Assembly: GCA_023014485.1 (NCBI GenBank)
Contig: JAJOZX010000193.1
Coordinates: 1,541,001-1,605,000 of the forward strand
DNA length: 64,000 bases
Reading direction: 5' to 3'
Source: Bathynomus jamesi
Taxonomy: Eukaryota > Arthropoda > Malacostraca > Isopoda > Cirolanidae
Every line of letters begins with the position of its first letter. Positions within the stretch are counted from its first letter, which is position 1. This document shows, in pieces, positions 31,971 to 41,771 of the stretch. Both the position numbers and the translations under genes were made by a program. The notes under the pieces were generated by a model. That model ran no database searches. It was not told the origin of the DNA and saw only the letters and a list, made by a program, of their open reading frames with translations.

Positions 31971-32250
31971 CCGCAAGGGGGTTCTAAGCTCTCGTGCTCT
32001 TGAGTGCTCTTTGTGCTCGTTTGTACGTGCTTGTTCCTGGAGGTTTCACGTGCGCCCTCCCGGCCCTAGCATCAAGGATGATGGGGCTCGACCCTGCAGT
32101 CCTTGTCATCCTTGGTCTTTTTCCACTTCGACTGTCCCCTCCACCCTTTCTTTTTCTCTGTCTTTCCGCCTCACTTTTCTTTGTTTTTCCGCTGAGATAT
32201 GCCCTTTTAAATAGAGGCGAATCGGTTCTTCCCGAACTTTAAAAAAAAAT
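31971..32250 (+). repeat. LTR-like repeat, copy 1
   Basis: CCCGCAAGGGGGTTCTAAGC, then TCTTGAGTGCTCTTTGTGC and GTTTCACGTGCGCCCTCCCGG match 32265-32361 almost exactly. After that the copies diverge: here a C/T-rich stretch and a CCCTTTTAAATAGAGGCGAA motif follow. An 82-codon frame over it is not convincing as protein. Confidence 0.55.
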
Positions 32251-32264
32251 ATATAATATATATA

Positions 32265-32470
32265 TATATCCCGCAAGGGGGTTCTAAGCTCGTGCTCTTG
32301 AGTGCTCTTTGTGCTCGTTTGTACGTGCTTGTTCGTGGAGGTTTCACGTGCGCCCTCCCGGCGTAAAAAAAACGCTTCTGGAAGGTTCTAGAAAGTTCTG
32401 CGCCTGCGGCCTATATAAGCGGCGTAATTATTTGTTGTAAATAAAATTCACTTTCGATTATGCTTTGTGA
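32265..32470 (+). mobile_element. Solo LTR-like element with promoter and polyadenylation signal
   Basis: Starts with the same block as copy 1. It then carries a heat-shock-element array (32376-32398), a TATATAAG box (32412-32419) and AATAAA at 32440-32445. TATA and poly(A) signal within about 30 bp fit the U3-R arrangement of a short LTR. No internal retrotransposon genes or paired LTR were seen. Confidence 0.5.
32376..32419 (+). promoter_or_regulatory. Five-unit heat shock element and TATA box
   Basis: Alternating TTC/GAA triplets lie at 32376, 32381, 32386, 32391 and 32396, each exactly 5 bp apart. This is the consensus for trimeric HSF binding (nGAAn inverted pentamers), with no mismatch. 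TATATAAG follows at 32412. Such an array is unlikely by chance. The drive would be rightward, away from the Dscam coding direction. Confidence 0.72.
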
Positions 32471-32565
32471 TTATTTTCCCAAACAAAGTTTGCAAATGAA
32501 TTATAAAGGTTTTATATTAGAAATACCAATTATCGGTGAATTTTGAAACTTTAGGGCCTTTGGGG

Positions 32566-32693
32566 GCCACCTTAATATAACCCAATTGAGCTGAAATTTT
32601 GCACAGAGCACTTTTTTATATATTGGAAGAAGATTAGGGGTTGTTAGCAAGTAATTTCAAAAGTTGAAAAATAAGGGCCACCCTAATATATAT
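32566..32693. repeat. Small repeat with inverted GGGCCACC ends
   Basis: GGGGGCCACCTTAATATA at left and AAGGGCCACCCTAATATA at right bracket CAATTGAGCTGAAATTTTGC. It may be a small element; the two ends are direct rather than inverted copies, so the class is unclear. Confidence 0.35.
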
Positions 32694-32697
32694 ATAT

Positions 32698-32984
32698 ACA
32701 CGCTTCGGCGGTGTAGTGGTTAGCGTCGCTGACTATGAATCCATCTGCCCCGGGTTCGAGACCTGATAACGGCAGCCGGCGCGCAGCAAACCCAGCTGTT
32801 CATCCTTCCACACTATAAAGAAAGTGGTTGGTAGATAAATGGGTACCCTGGGTGGCCTAGTGGTTAAAACGCTGGGCTGCTGGTGGGGCGTGGTTCGGAT
32901 TCCACGTTAAACTGTAGGTCTAAAGTGGAGTGAAGAGCTTGACCTCCGTCAGAATAAACAATTCGGGCGGAAGCTAACCAAAGG

Positions 32985-32986
<2 letters not shown>
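32698..32986 (+). mobile_element. tRNA-derived SINE with two modules, copy 2
   Basis: CGCTTCGGCGGTGTAGTGG, TTAGCGTCGCTGACTATG and the B-box CCGGGTTCGAGACC form the first module; GGTGGCCTAGTGGTTAAAAC starts the second. The 3' end AACAATTCGGGCGGAAGC is followed by (TA)n as in 5036-5376. Confidence 0.82.
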
Positions 32987-33015
<29 letters not shown>

Positions 33016-33018
<3 letters not shown>

Positions 33019-33588
33019 GGTGTCCGAGAATTATCTGTACAATTTTTGGCTGTTATTAAAAATCAACCATGAAGTGTAGAAATTCCAGTGTTGTCCCATT
33101 TTACAGAGAATCTCATTAAGTTTTTTCTGATACCAAGTTTTGACAAGTTTTTTAGAAATTCCAGTGTGTCCGAAAATTATCTGTACAATTTCATCTTTTA
33201 ATAAAATTCTTGATAACACACGTAAAATTCTTAAACAAGATTATTTAGAATCTGTATTTTCAAAAGTTTCTTTTATTAAAGGAACGTTGTTTCAAACATT
33301 CGATATGTGCACCATTAGTGATTCGCAAAACATCCAATCGATACTCCAAATGTTGCCATGTACGCTGCAGCATATCCACATCAATTCGCTCAATAGCAGC
33401 TGTGATTCTTGCTTTTAAATCATCAATGTCTGTCACCCGCGTACATTTCTAAAAAACTTGTCAAAACGTGGTATCAGAAAAAACTTAATGAGATTCTCTG
33501 TAAAATGGGACAACACTGGAATTTCTACACTTCATGGTTGACTTTTAATAACAGCCAAAAATTTTACAGATAATTCTCGGACACCCTG
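33016..33588 (-). mobile_element. Deleted Tc1/mariner element with about 146 bp inverted repeats
   Basis: The ends CAGGGTGTCCGAGAATTATC and the inverse run inward for about 146 bp with few mismatches and are flanked by TA. The middle encodes, on the minus strand, only the transposase C-terminus: DIDDLKARITAAIERIDVDM, then LEYRLDVLRITNGAHIECL. Confidence 0.88.
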
Positions 33589-33602
33589 TATATATACACA
33601 CA

Positions 33603-34335
33603 CGAGGGGCGTACCGAAAGTAATGCGGTTGGCTGATAACTTCTTTATTAGAATCAATAGAAAGTTCAATGTACACATGTATGTACATCAACTATTGCTC
33701 TACACAAAACTACTCCTTCACACGCGATGCATTTGCGCCACCTCTGAACCCAAGACTGGAATCCTGTTTGGAAAAACTGTGGCGAACACTGTCTGACCCG
33801 TCGTTTCAAAGCGACTTTGATGTCCTCTCTGTCATCAAATCTTTGTCTCCCGACGCTTTGTTTCATCGGGCTGAATAGGTAAAAGTCTTGTGACACTCAA
33901 GAAGTTTCGGGAAGCCATCAGAAAGAAGAGGCCGTAAAAAGATCTCAAATCCATCCAGCTACACCATGACAACGCCCGCCCACACACATCTTTTGCCACA
34001 TCCACCCTACAGTCCGGATTTGGCACCGTCAGACTTTTACCTATTCAGCCCGATGAAACAAAGCGTCCGGGGACAAAGACTGGATGACACAGAGGACATC
34101 AAAGTCGCTTTGAAACGACGGGTCAGACAGTGCTCGCCACAGTTTTTCCAAACAGGATTCCAGTCATGGGTTCTAAGGTGGCGCAAATGCATCGCGTGTG
34201 AAGGATTTTACTTTGAAGAGTAGTTTTGTGTAGAGCAATAGTTGATGTACATACACGACACGTGTACGTTGAACTTTCTATTCGTTCTAATAAAGAAGTT
34301 ATCAGCCAACAGGCATTACTTTCGGTACGCCCCTC

Positions 34336-34336
<1 letters not shown>
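33603..34336. mobile_element. Palindromic mariner derivative (DD34D type)
   Basis: The terminal CGAGGGGCGTACCGAAAG and its inverse bracket two head-to-head copies of the transposase 3' end. The minus strand at 33666-33870 and the plus strand at 34035-34223 both read FYLFSPMKQS and QCSPQFFQTGFQSW. The centre adds HHDNARPHTS, the second catalytic block, and PYSPDLAPSDFYLF, the third. The arms are about 290 bp. It cannot make a transposase. Confidence 0.88.
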
Positions 34337-34392
<56 letters not shown>

Positions 34393-34399
34393 ATATATA
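34337..34399. repeat. (TA)n microsatellite
   Basis: TA repeats between two mariner-type ends. Confidence 0.95.
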
Positions 34400-34552
34400 C
34401 AGGGTGTCCTATAAGTCCGGTCTCGTAGGAAAATTATTTTAAATTAAATTTACAAAAGTGATACATTAGAACTAAAACAAATGTTCAAATTGATGTCTTG
34501 ATCTGGGACGCAATGGCTAATATGGAAGCGAGTTACACTCGTGAGGAAAAGT
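34400..34552 (+). mobile_element. Truncated mariner left end
   Basis: CAGGGTGTCCTATAAGTCCG then a start-like MANMEASYTREEK reading, matched at 53231-53410 (ATTCGTGAGG). Only the left end exists; the rest is replaced by the pogo-like derivative. Confidence 0.6.
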
Positions 34553-35196
34553 TTCTCGCCTTACGCGCTTTTGCCGTACGCGTTTTCACTCGAACACGGT
34601 TAACATATTACTACTCGTAGCTATTTTCGCCGTACGCGGATGCATTTTCGCGAAAACGCGGTTGACTTGCTTCCCCGAACCCCGCCCAACTGACGTATGG
34701 TCCCGCCCGCTTCACTAGCCACTGGCGTGCGAGCATCGCTCTGACTTATAAGCGCAGACCGCTTCACTAGCCAGAGAGGAAGGAAGCTGCCCGCCATTGC
34801 TTTGTACTGTACACGTTTGATTTGGATTATTTTTACATATTTAACTACGTTGCATTGCACTTTATTTTATTCACAATGTCTTTGAAGCGAAGTACTTCCC
34901 CTCGTGACTCCTCCCAGTAGCTCCGATGACACAGTCATCTTATAGTGCGTTAAAAATGATTATGCTTAATTTCTTTTACAGGGTATGTGTTACATAATAT
35001 TACATATTAATTTTACAGTCGCAATCAGGTTTAATAAATAAAATAGAAATTAATGTTACATAGTTTGTATTTAAAACTTGTTCAAAAGTAAGTTTTTTTT
35101 TTGTTGGAATCCATCTCTATTGTTCCTACGTTTATGTGTTTACCTCACGCGTTTTTAAGGAACACATTCCTCCGCGTAAGGCGAGGAGCTACTGTA
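34553..35196 (+). mobile_element. Pogo/Tigger-like non-autonomous element (candidate)
   Basis: The left CTCGCCTTACGCG is inverted at the right end as CGCGTAAGGCGAG followed by GAGCTACTG|TA. A transposase-like start MSLKRSTSPRDSSQ at 34876 is cut off by a stop after 14 codons. Dscam exon 4 begins 36 bp beyond the right end. Confidence 0.5.
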
Positions 35197-35231
35197 TGTA
35201 TATATGTATGTACACTTGAAAAAGTATTTAC

Positions 35232-35390
35232 CATCCTCAAGTGTTCTGCAGACGATGTCCTCACTAGGAACTCCTTCGCCGGCTCTAGTTGACGCTGTCG
35301 TGGAAATACTGTAGTTACTCCATGGCTGAAGCTCGGAGAGGACAGCTTCCGTGCTTTCTGACACCAATATTCCTGTACTTTCATTCTCGT
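35232..35390 (-). CDS. Dscam: Dscam exon 4: FNIII (FN3) C-terminal half
   Basis: Encodes ESTEAVLSELQPWSNYSI, STTASTRAGEG and CRTLED: the L-x-P-x-x-x-Y core, the A-x-x-x-x-G-x-G turn and the TLED end of an FNIII repeat. Acceptor ACAAACAG, donor GATG|GTAAAT. Phase 1 in and 1 out. Confidence 0.87.
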
Positions 35391-35969
35391 CTGTTTGTAA
35401 ATGAAATACTAATAGTTATTTATGCGAGGTTATATAAACCCGAGAGTAAAAACTAGTTAAAATTCGAATAGGTTACTAATTAAGTTAATTTTCCTATCAA
35501 TACAAACTTAAAGACTACCGTACAGGTACTAACTATTTCAAATACTAGTTCAGTTTACCATAAATTTTAGTCTAACTATACTTGTTGCGAATGTGTTACG
35601 TTCTTTTGATATTGTATATTCACTTATGGCACTATTGCGCTATATTAACGTTTGGCGCTTATTACACTTTGTATAGCAGAGGAAGTATTTATAAATTAAA
35701 ATTGAAAGGAGTGTCAATTTAAAGATAAAGTGTGGTTACGTTTTAATTCGAAGTAATTGAACTATGGGTCGAATTCACCGTAGATTTTATTTTTAATTTT
35801 TTTTTTTTATTTTTGGCGTACAGTATATTTGGTCTTCATGAAGTGTAACAGTTTAATAAATTTAACCAAGTTTATATCGAAACTACACGATTTTTTATAA
35901 TTACTCTGAAGTATTACCATGTCATTCAATTATCTAAATAAGAATACTGCGCTTCGCTGGCTATTTGCA
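35391..35969. other. Intron between Dscam exons 3 and 4; nothing recognised
   Basis: AT-rich sequence without frames, repeats or motifs I can support. Confidence 0.45.
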
Positions 35970-37130
35970 AGGTAAGACACAAGATCTTTTGAACATGTTT
36001 TGGCTTCATTATCCATAGGATCTTTGGAATATGTAATATACTCATTATCCATAGGATCCTTTGAACATATAATAGCCTCATTATACAGGGTGTACATAAA
36101 GTCAGGATCTATTTTTGTGAAGCACTTGGGAATTATACGGAATTCAATCATAAAATGATAAAGTGGTAACATTTATTAAATAATTAAGAGTAGGATTCGA
36201 CGTGACGCCCATCAGTATCCCTGCACAGCTCAAATCGTTCCGCAGCATTTCTAAACACATTCTGGAGCATTTGCGGGGTTATGTTATCTGCAGCAGTTCG
36301 TATACGTGTACGTAAGTTTTCAAGACTCGTAATCTTCGTCTGATAGACGTGCGATTTGATAAAGCCCCATGCAAAGAAATCTAAAGGGGTTAAATCTGGT
36401 GATCTCGCTGGCCAAGGTCTGTTGCTTCCGCGTCCGATCCAGCGAGTTGGAAAACGTCCATTTAGATAATCCTGAACAATTTTGGCATAGTGACAAGGAG
36501 CACCATCATGTTGATAGACGACGGTCTAACAATCCTATCCCCGTCGTCTATCAACATGATGGTGCTCCTTGTCACTATGCCAAAATTGTTCAGGATTATC
36601 TAAATGGACGTTTTCCAAATCGCTGGATCGGACGCGGAAGCAACAAAAGACCTTGGCCAGCGAGATCACCAGATTTAACCCCTTTAGATTGCTTTGCATG
36701 GGGGTTTATCAAATCGCACGTCTATCAGACGAAGATTACGAGTCTTGAAAACTTACGTACACGTATACGAACTGCTGCAGATAACATAACCCCGCAAATG
36801 CTCCAGAATGTGTTTAGAAATGCTGCGGAACGATTTGAGCTGTGCAGGGATACTGATGGGCGTCACGTCGAATCCTACTCTTAATTATTTAATAAATGTT
36901 ACCACTTTATCATTTTATGATTGAATTCCATATAATTTCCAAGTGCTTCACAAAAAATAGATCCTGACTTTATGTACACCCTGTATACAGGATATTTTGA
37001 ACATGCATCGGGGTAGAATTACGCGCATTATATGCAAGATCTTTTAAATAAGTACTGATTTCATTATCGAGAGGATCTTTTGAACATGTATTGGGTTCAT
37101 TATCCTGAGTATCTTTTGAATATACTGTAC
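35970..37130. repeat. Minisatellite of about 33-36 bp units, interrupted by a palindromic mariner
   Basis: Units of the form TTCATTATCC-ATAGGATC-TTTTGAACATGT occur at 35970-36083 and 36985-37130. On the minus strand they read as repeats of SKDPMDNE, but without start, splice context or continuity, so coding is doubtful. The element at 36086-36983 sits inside. A diverged unit lies at 41640-41700. Confidence 0.6.
36086..36983. mobile_element. Near-perfect palindrome made of a DD41D transposase 3' half
   Basis: Arms of about 440 bp (36086-36524 and 36541-36983) are inverted copies with a 16 bp loop. The ends CAGGGTGTACATAAAGTCAG are inside TA. Each arm encodes the same C-terminal half: QHDGAPCHYAKIVQDYLNG, RSPDLTPLDCFAWGF and ERFELCRDTDGRHVESYS-stop. 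There are 41 residues between the Asp of HDG and the Asp of TPLD, so DD41D. The N-terminus and first Asp are missing. The related copy is at 52318. Confidence 0.92.
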
Positions 37131-37189
37131 ATTGGTATAAACGACTGTTAGAAAAGCTTAAAAGGTCATGGAATGAGGGGTCAAGTTCT

Positions 37190-38599
37190 TCATTGGATTC
37201 CAAATTGGTTAACTGGCAAAACTGGCAGGGTGGAGTAAGCGACTAGCGGTGTTCTACAGGGTCAGTTTTGGGACCAGTAATTTTCATAATATACGTCAAA
37301 GTTAATTTATTAAGTAAAATTTCTTACTTTACTGAATATACTAAAAGTGTAAGTAAAACAATTAGTTCTCAAGATAAAGACAATTTGCTGAGTGATCTTA
37401 ATAATTATGTAGAGTGGTCTAATAAATCGCAAAATCAACTTAACGTAAAAAAATATAGTCATCTCCATCAATTATCATACCAGTGAATTTAACTATACTA
37501 TGGGAAACAGTGTTTTAAACGATACATCCCAGGAAAAATATTTAGGGGTCACTACTGGTATTAAGGATTTAAAATTCTCAAAATAATGTTCAGTCACGAA
37601 CAGTAAAGCCAAGAAAGAATCTGGGTTTTATTTCTCGTAATTTTTAGTATGAATCTAAATTTATTGCTTTGCCTTTATACAAGTCACTTGTTAGCAGTGC
37701 TGTGCCCGCTAACTCCTAAAGTTAGTGCCGCTAAAAGTAACTACCATAAAATTTAGCAGCGCTAACGCTAAGTATTTCAACCGTTAGCGCCGCTGACGTT
37801 AACGCTAATTTCGTCACTAATGTTTTCTGAAACTACCCCAGTTTATATATGTTCTGCCTTCCGTAATAACTGGTTGCCAAAGTACAAAAATGTGACGTTA
37901 TAAGTCTACGAAAATTAAAACATTTTTATGCAGGAGTAGAATTCCTTTCGTATCTATTAATAGGGAAAACAAACCAACGGAAGAATAAATTCTATTCAAT
38001 TTATACGTCTATATTTAATTCAAATACACAAACTGAAACTCGAAGAAATCTTAAAATATTGACAAAAAGAGTAAATCATACAAAAATTTGAATGTTCCAT
38101 TGATACAACATATTACAAAATAAAAATGGATATTACTGAAACAGTGATGTGACAAATTGCATTAATTAAAAAAAAAAACATTAGGTGGTCAGTACTCTTA
38201 AACCATCAGGAATTTTATAGCTACTTCACAGATTTTTTTTTCATTTTCAACAGTCATTTCTCGAAATTCGAATCGGACAGGCCTGATCTTTTTGGCTTAG
38301 GAAAAATTAACGCAACGGTTAGTGATTGACTTTCTCTAACGAACTTAGCGCCGCTTCGTGTTTCGCTAACAATTTTGAAAATTAACGGTGCTAACAGTAT
38401 CGCTAATAAAAAGTTAGCGCCGCTAATCCCGGCACTGCTTGTTAGGTCTCACTTAAACTATACCATTCAGTTTTGGTCGCCATACACGAATAAAGACAGA
38501 GAAATGGTAGAAAAAACTCAGCAATGTGCGAGAAACCTTATTCAATCATTACGTAATAAACCATACGAAGATAGGTTCAAAGAACTGAATTTGTGGAGC
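37190..38599 (+). pseudogene. CR1-like LINE reverse transcriptase relic, split by a hAT element
   Basis: Fragments in order: SGVLQGSVLGPVIFIIYV (motif with the PQGS turn, near 37240), a decayed ADD region (YFTEYTKS), LSDLNNYVEWSNKSQNQL, then ALPLYKSLV up to 37694. The frame resumes after 38445 with SHLNYTIQFWSPYTNKDR and ARNLIQSLRNKPYEDRFKEL. Several frameshifts and stops are present. The right end stops abruptly where the MULE begins. Confidence 0.82.
37695..38437. mobile_element. Non-autonomous hAT element with 8 bp TSD
   Basis: Starts CAGTGCTGTGCCCGC and ends CCCGGCACTG. The flanks CTTGTTAG at 37687-37694 and 38438-38445 are an exact 8 bp TSD. Subterminal repeats of GTTAGCGCCGCTAA occur in both orientations. 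It interrupts the LINE reading exactly at LYKSLV. Confidence 0.9.
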
Positions 38600-40593
38600 G
38601 CCGACAATTGAGCGCAACGACAATTGAACACAACGACAACTGAGCGCAGCAACAACTGAGCGCTAAATGTTGCCTAAAAGAGACTAACCAACCAACTCCC
38701 TACAAACAAGTTTAGCTTGTCGACCCTTCTTAAGTTATGGTCAGTGTCTCCTCGCGTCACCCTGTTTAAAAAGGTTAGTTTCACTCTAAGGTGTTTTTGC
38801 ATTTTTAAATATATTTTGTTTTTACTCCACTATTGTATTTATTTTTGTAGTCTGTTATATTAGCGGTATAAATATTTATTTATTGCATTTCTTTATCTTT
38901 ATTACTGTGCTTTTATTTTACTTTTTACGGAAAAATGTTAAAATGCATTACATCAAATGTTTAAATAACTTAAACCAGCCAAGTAAGCTAACTGTCCTCT
39001 TAAGATAGAATATTTATATATTTTTTAAAACTTCGTTCTTTTTATCCCACATAGCATGGAGCGGATAACGTCGGAGAAAGGAAAAACGAATATGTTATAT
39101 GAAGGATATTCATATCGAATGGACAGAGTATTGGCTTCTGGTAAAGAGTCATGGCGCTGTGTCAATGCTCATTGCAGAGGCCGTATTTACGTCATTGAGG
39201 ATGAATGTGCAACTACAAATGAACATAACCATGTCCCCAATCCAGCAAAGTCAGCCGCAACTGCATCCGTATCGCAGCTTCGGGAAAAAGCAGCTACATC
39301 GAATGATACGCCTCGTCGAATAATCACAGAAACTCGAGTCAATTTGCCTGCTGAATCAATCGCCGTCCTCCCAAAGTATTGCTCTCTTCAGCGAACTGTA
39401 CAACGTCAACGCAAATGTAAAGGTGATCCAATTCCAGCACCAACCAAAGTTGCAGATATTTCAATACCTCAACAACTTAGTTATACGTATTCTGGAGAAA
39501 AATTCCTTGCTCGTGATTCTGGTGCTAATGACCCTGATCGATTTTTCATATTTTGTACTCCTGAAAACTTGACATTAATCAAAGAAAACAAAAATTGGTT
39601 GGCAGATGGAACGTTTAAAATAGCCCCACAGCTGTTTTATCAGCTTTATGTAATTCACGTAATTTATAGAGGAAGTGTCCTTCCTATGATTTACATTTTG
39701 CTTCAGAATAAATCAGAGGAAACATATCGTCGTGCTCTGAATCAAATTCTTCTAATGGACGAAGCAATCGCATCCAACACCATACTGTGTGACTACGAAA
39801 AGGCCTTTCATAATGATGTGTGTTCAGTTTTCAGTAATGCGCATGTGGTAGGATGTCTGTTTCATTTAGGCCAGGCTGTTTGGCGGAAGATTCAAGCTCT
39901 ATCTTTGGTACAACTGTATGGTACCAACGAAGAGATACGTAGTTTCTCCAAAATGTTGGTTGCTTTGGCCTTTGTTCCTGCAAGTGACATCATTGATGTA
40001 TTCGAATCATTACAAGACATAATGCTTGAAGATTTGTTGATTTACTTCGAGGACACGTGGATTGGTAGACCATTTAGGAGAGGCAGGAGAAATCCTCTGT
40101 TCCAGCCAACAGTGTGGAGTGTTTACGATCGTGTCCAATGTGAGCACCCTCGAACAAATAATTCAGTTGAAGGTTGGCATCGAGCGATGCAAATGTCATT
40201 CGGCCATTCCCATCCAACAATTTATAAGTTTATAGATATCCTGAGACTTGAGCAAAGTCACACACAAAACAAAATTGTGAGACTAGATTCTGGACAAAAG
40301 AATAAATCAAAACACAGCAAGTATATTCGAACAAATAAAGCCATTATTGACATTGTTAAGGACTACAGAAACAGACATTGCTTCGATTATCTCCGTGCTA
40401 TAATGTAGCTTATCATATAGACCTTCAAAAGTAGAGAATTTTGTTTTACTTATTTTAATAAAATTTTAATTAAATCTAATGTAGTGTTTTATAACGGCTA
40501 TTTATTTCGCCTTTTGACCAATTGTCGTTGAGTTCAATTGTCGCTGCGCTCAATTGTCGTTGCGCTCAATTGTCGTTGCGCTCAACTGTCGGC
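38600..40593 (+). mobile_element. FLYWCH-type MULE with 16 bp repeat-bearing termini
   Basis: The left terminus (38600-38664) is four tandem units of about 16 bp (CGACAATTGAGCGCAA and variants). The right terminus (40518-40593) is four to five units in inverse orientation (CAATTGTCGTTGCGCT). Between them lies one intact 450-codon transposase gene with a TATAAATA-like box upstream (38877) and AATAAA at 40457. I could not define the target-site duplication. Confidence 0.85.
39056..40408 (+). CDS. MULE transposase with FLYWCH zinc finger, intact
   Basis: 450 residues, no stop or shift. Residues 1-62 form a FLYWCH-type finger: LYEGYSYRMDR, then SWRCVNAHCRGRIYV with the Cys pair, and NEHNHVP with the His pair. 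Residues 185-290 are the MULE domain: NWLADGTFKIAPQLFYQLYV carries the first Asp, CDYEKAF the second, and VVGCLFHLGQAVWRKIQ the C-x2-H block. TNNSVEGWH near residue 385 supplies the expected Glu. The family binds element ends through the finger and moves DNA by a cut-and-paste DDE reaction in the nucleus. Intact termini nearby suggest the unit could be recent or active (inference). The start at 39056 follows the annotated frame; no earlier ATG is in frame. Confidence 0.9.
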   Translation: MERITSEKGKTNMLYEGYSYRMDRVLASGKESWRCVNAHCRGRIYVIEDECATTNEHNHVPNPAKSAATASVSQLREKAATSNDTPRRIITETRVNLPAESIAVLPKYCSLQRTVQRQRKCKGDPIPAPTKVADISIPQQLSYTYSGEKFLARDSGANDPDRFFIFCTPENLTLIKENKNWLADGTFKIAPQLFYQLYVIHVIYRGSVLPMIYILLQNKSEETYRRALNQILLMDEAIASNTILCDYEKAFHNDVCSVFSNAHVVGCLFHLGQAVWRKIQALSLVQLYGTNEEIRSFSKMLVALAFVPASDIIDVFESLQDIMLEDLLIYFEDTWIGRPFRRGRRNPLFQPTVWSVYDRVQCEHPRTNNSVEGWHRAMQMSFGHSHPTIYKFIDILRLEQSHTQNKIVRLDSGQKNKSKHSKYIRTNKAIIDIVKDYRNRHCFDYLRAIM

Positions 40594-41771
40594 CCACGCT
40601 TTTAATTCATGTGAATTTTCTCGGGAGTCAAAACCACAGAAAAGCTATGTTAAATTTTATTTGGAAATCCATTCTCTCCTCTCCCCTTCTTTCTTTATTT
40701 GGCTCTCTCCCATTTCTTTTTCGTCAATGTAAAGGGAGCTGCTGACAGGAAGGTCTAGTTACTGTAGATTGGAGTAGTAGTAAATGCTTCGTTCTGCCAG
40801 TAAATGTAGTAGGAGCCGTTGATTGAGTCTGTTGCAGGTACTGGAATTTCTCAGATGATCCCCCACTGGCAGTCGAAATCTCCGAATAGACGCATTCAGT
40901 TTTAGGGATGCTACTTGGAGTTACATTGTCGGACTGGTAATGCATTTTAGGGAAATTATAATTTCTGCTCCGGAAAACGTTATTAAAAAAATGCCGTACA
41001 CTGTCAAAGGGACTTTTAAATTTGGAGGTGCTGACCAGATGGAGATACCTCTGAATCAGTGCTTTTGTATCCAAGTAATTCCAGTGTGAAGGATAGCAAT
41101 ATAAATAAATTTTAAAAGTCAGGCTCTCAGTACGGCGGCCTCTGGCATTCATAGAAGAAATAATACGACGATGATATGAGCATTTCTTGTATGTAATAAA
41201 TATATAAATAATAATTTTTAAAAATGTATTGTGTAGCTTAGATTATGCAGTATAACGTTTCCTGCTGTCTTTTATTTTCCACTATCCATTAATAAGTAAT
41301 TGGGTACACAAGATAAGAGAGTACGCATGGTGTGAATGAACTCTGAAGCAACTCTTTTCATTATACTTTTTCTTTCTTTTCTATAAATCTTCTTTCAGCA
41401 CTCTTTTCTGTCTGCAGTTGCTGGCGGAAGAAGAGCCTTGTCTATTCTATACTTTACTATTACGATTCTTGCGTGAACACTTTACAAGTTCATAAGTGTA
41501 AAAATGGTACGAGAGTTTTCAATATTCATTATTATTTTCATTTGTTTCTTTTCATTTTTCCTCTCTACTTCTTTCTCGTGCTAACCTAGGGTGGATCTTA
41601 GGGTCTTTATTAGCCTGTAACTTCTATAATTTCATCAACCATTGGATCCTTTGAACGTGAATGAGTTTCACTTCATATGATCTTTTAAACATGTACTGGG
41701 CTCATATCTAACTAATACGTTAGCGAGACAGGTATAAATGGGGTTAGAAAAACAATTTTACAGTTAGTTAC
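40594..41771. other. Intron between exons 3 and 4, right of the MULE; no confirmed gene
   Basis: A 142-codon minus frame at 40724-41152 is long for chance in AT-rich DNA. It has no motif, splice-site pair or homology I recognise and does not fit the Dscam exon series. A diverged minisatellite unit lies at 41640-41700. Confidence 0.4.

Noticed and set aside
41640..41700. Separate gene encoding the SKDP repeat
   Set aside because: Only one diverged unit here, without frame or splice support.
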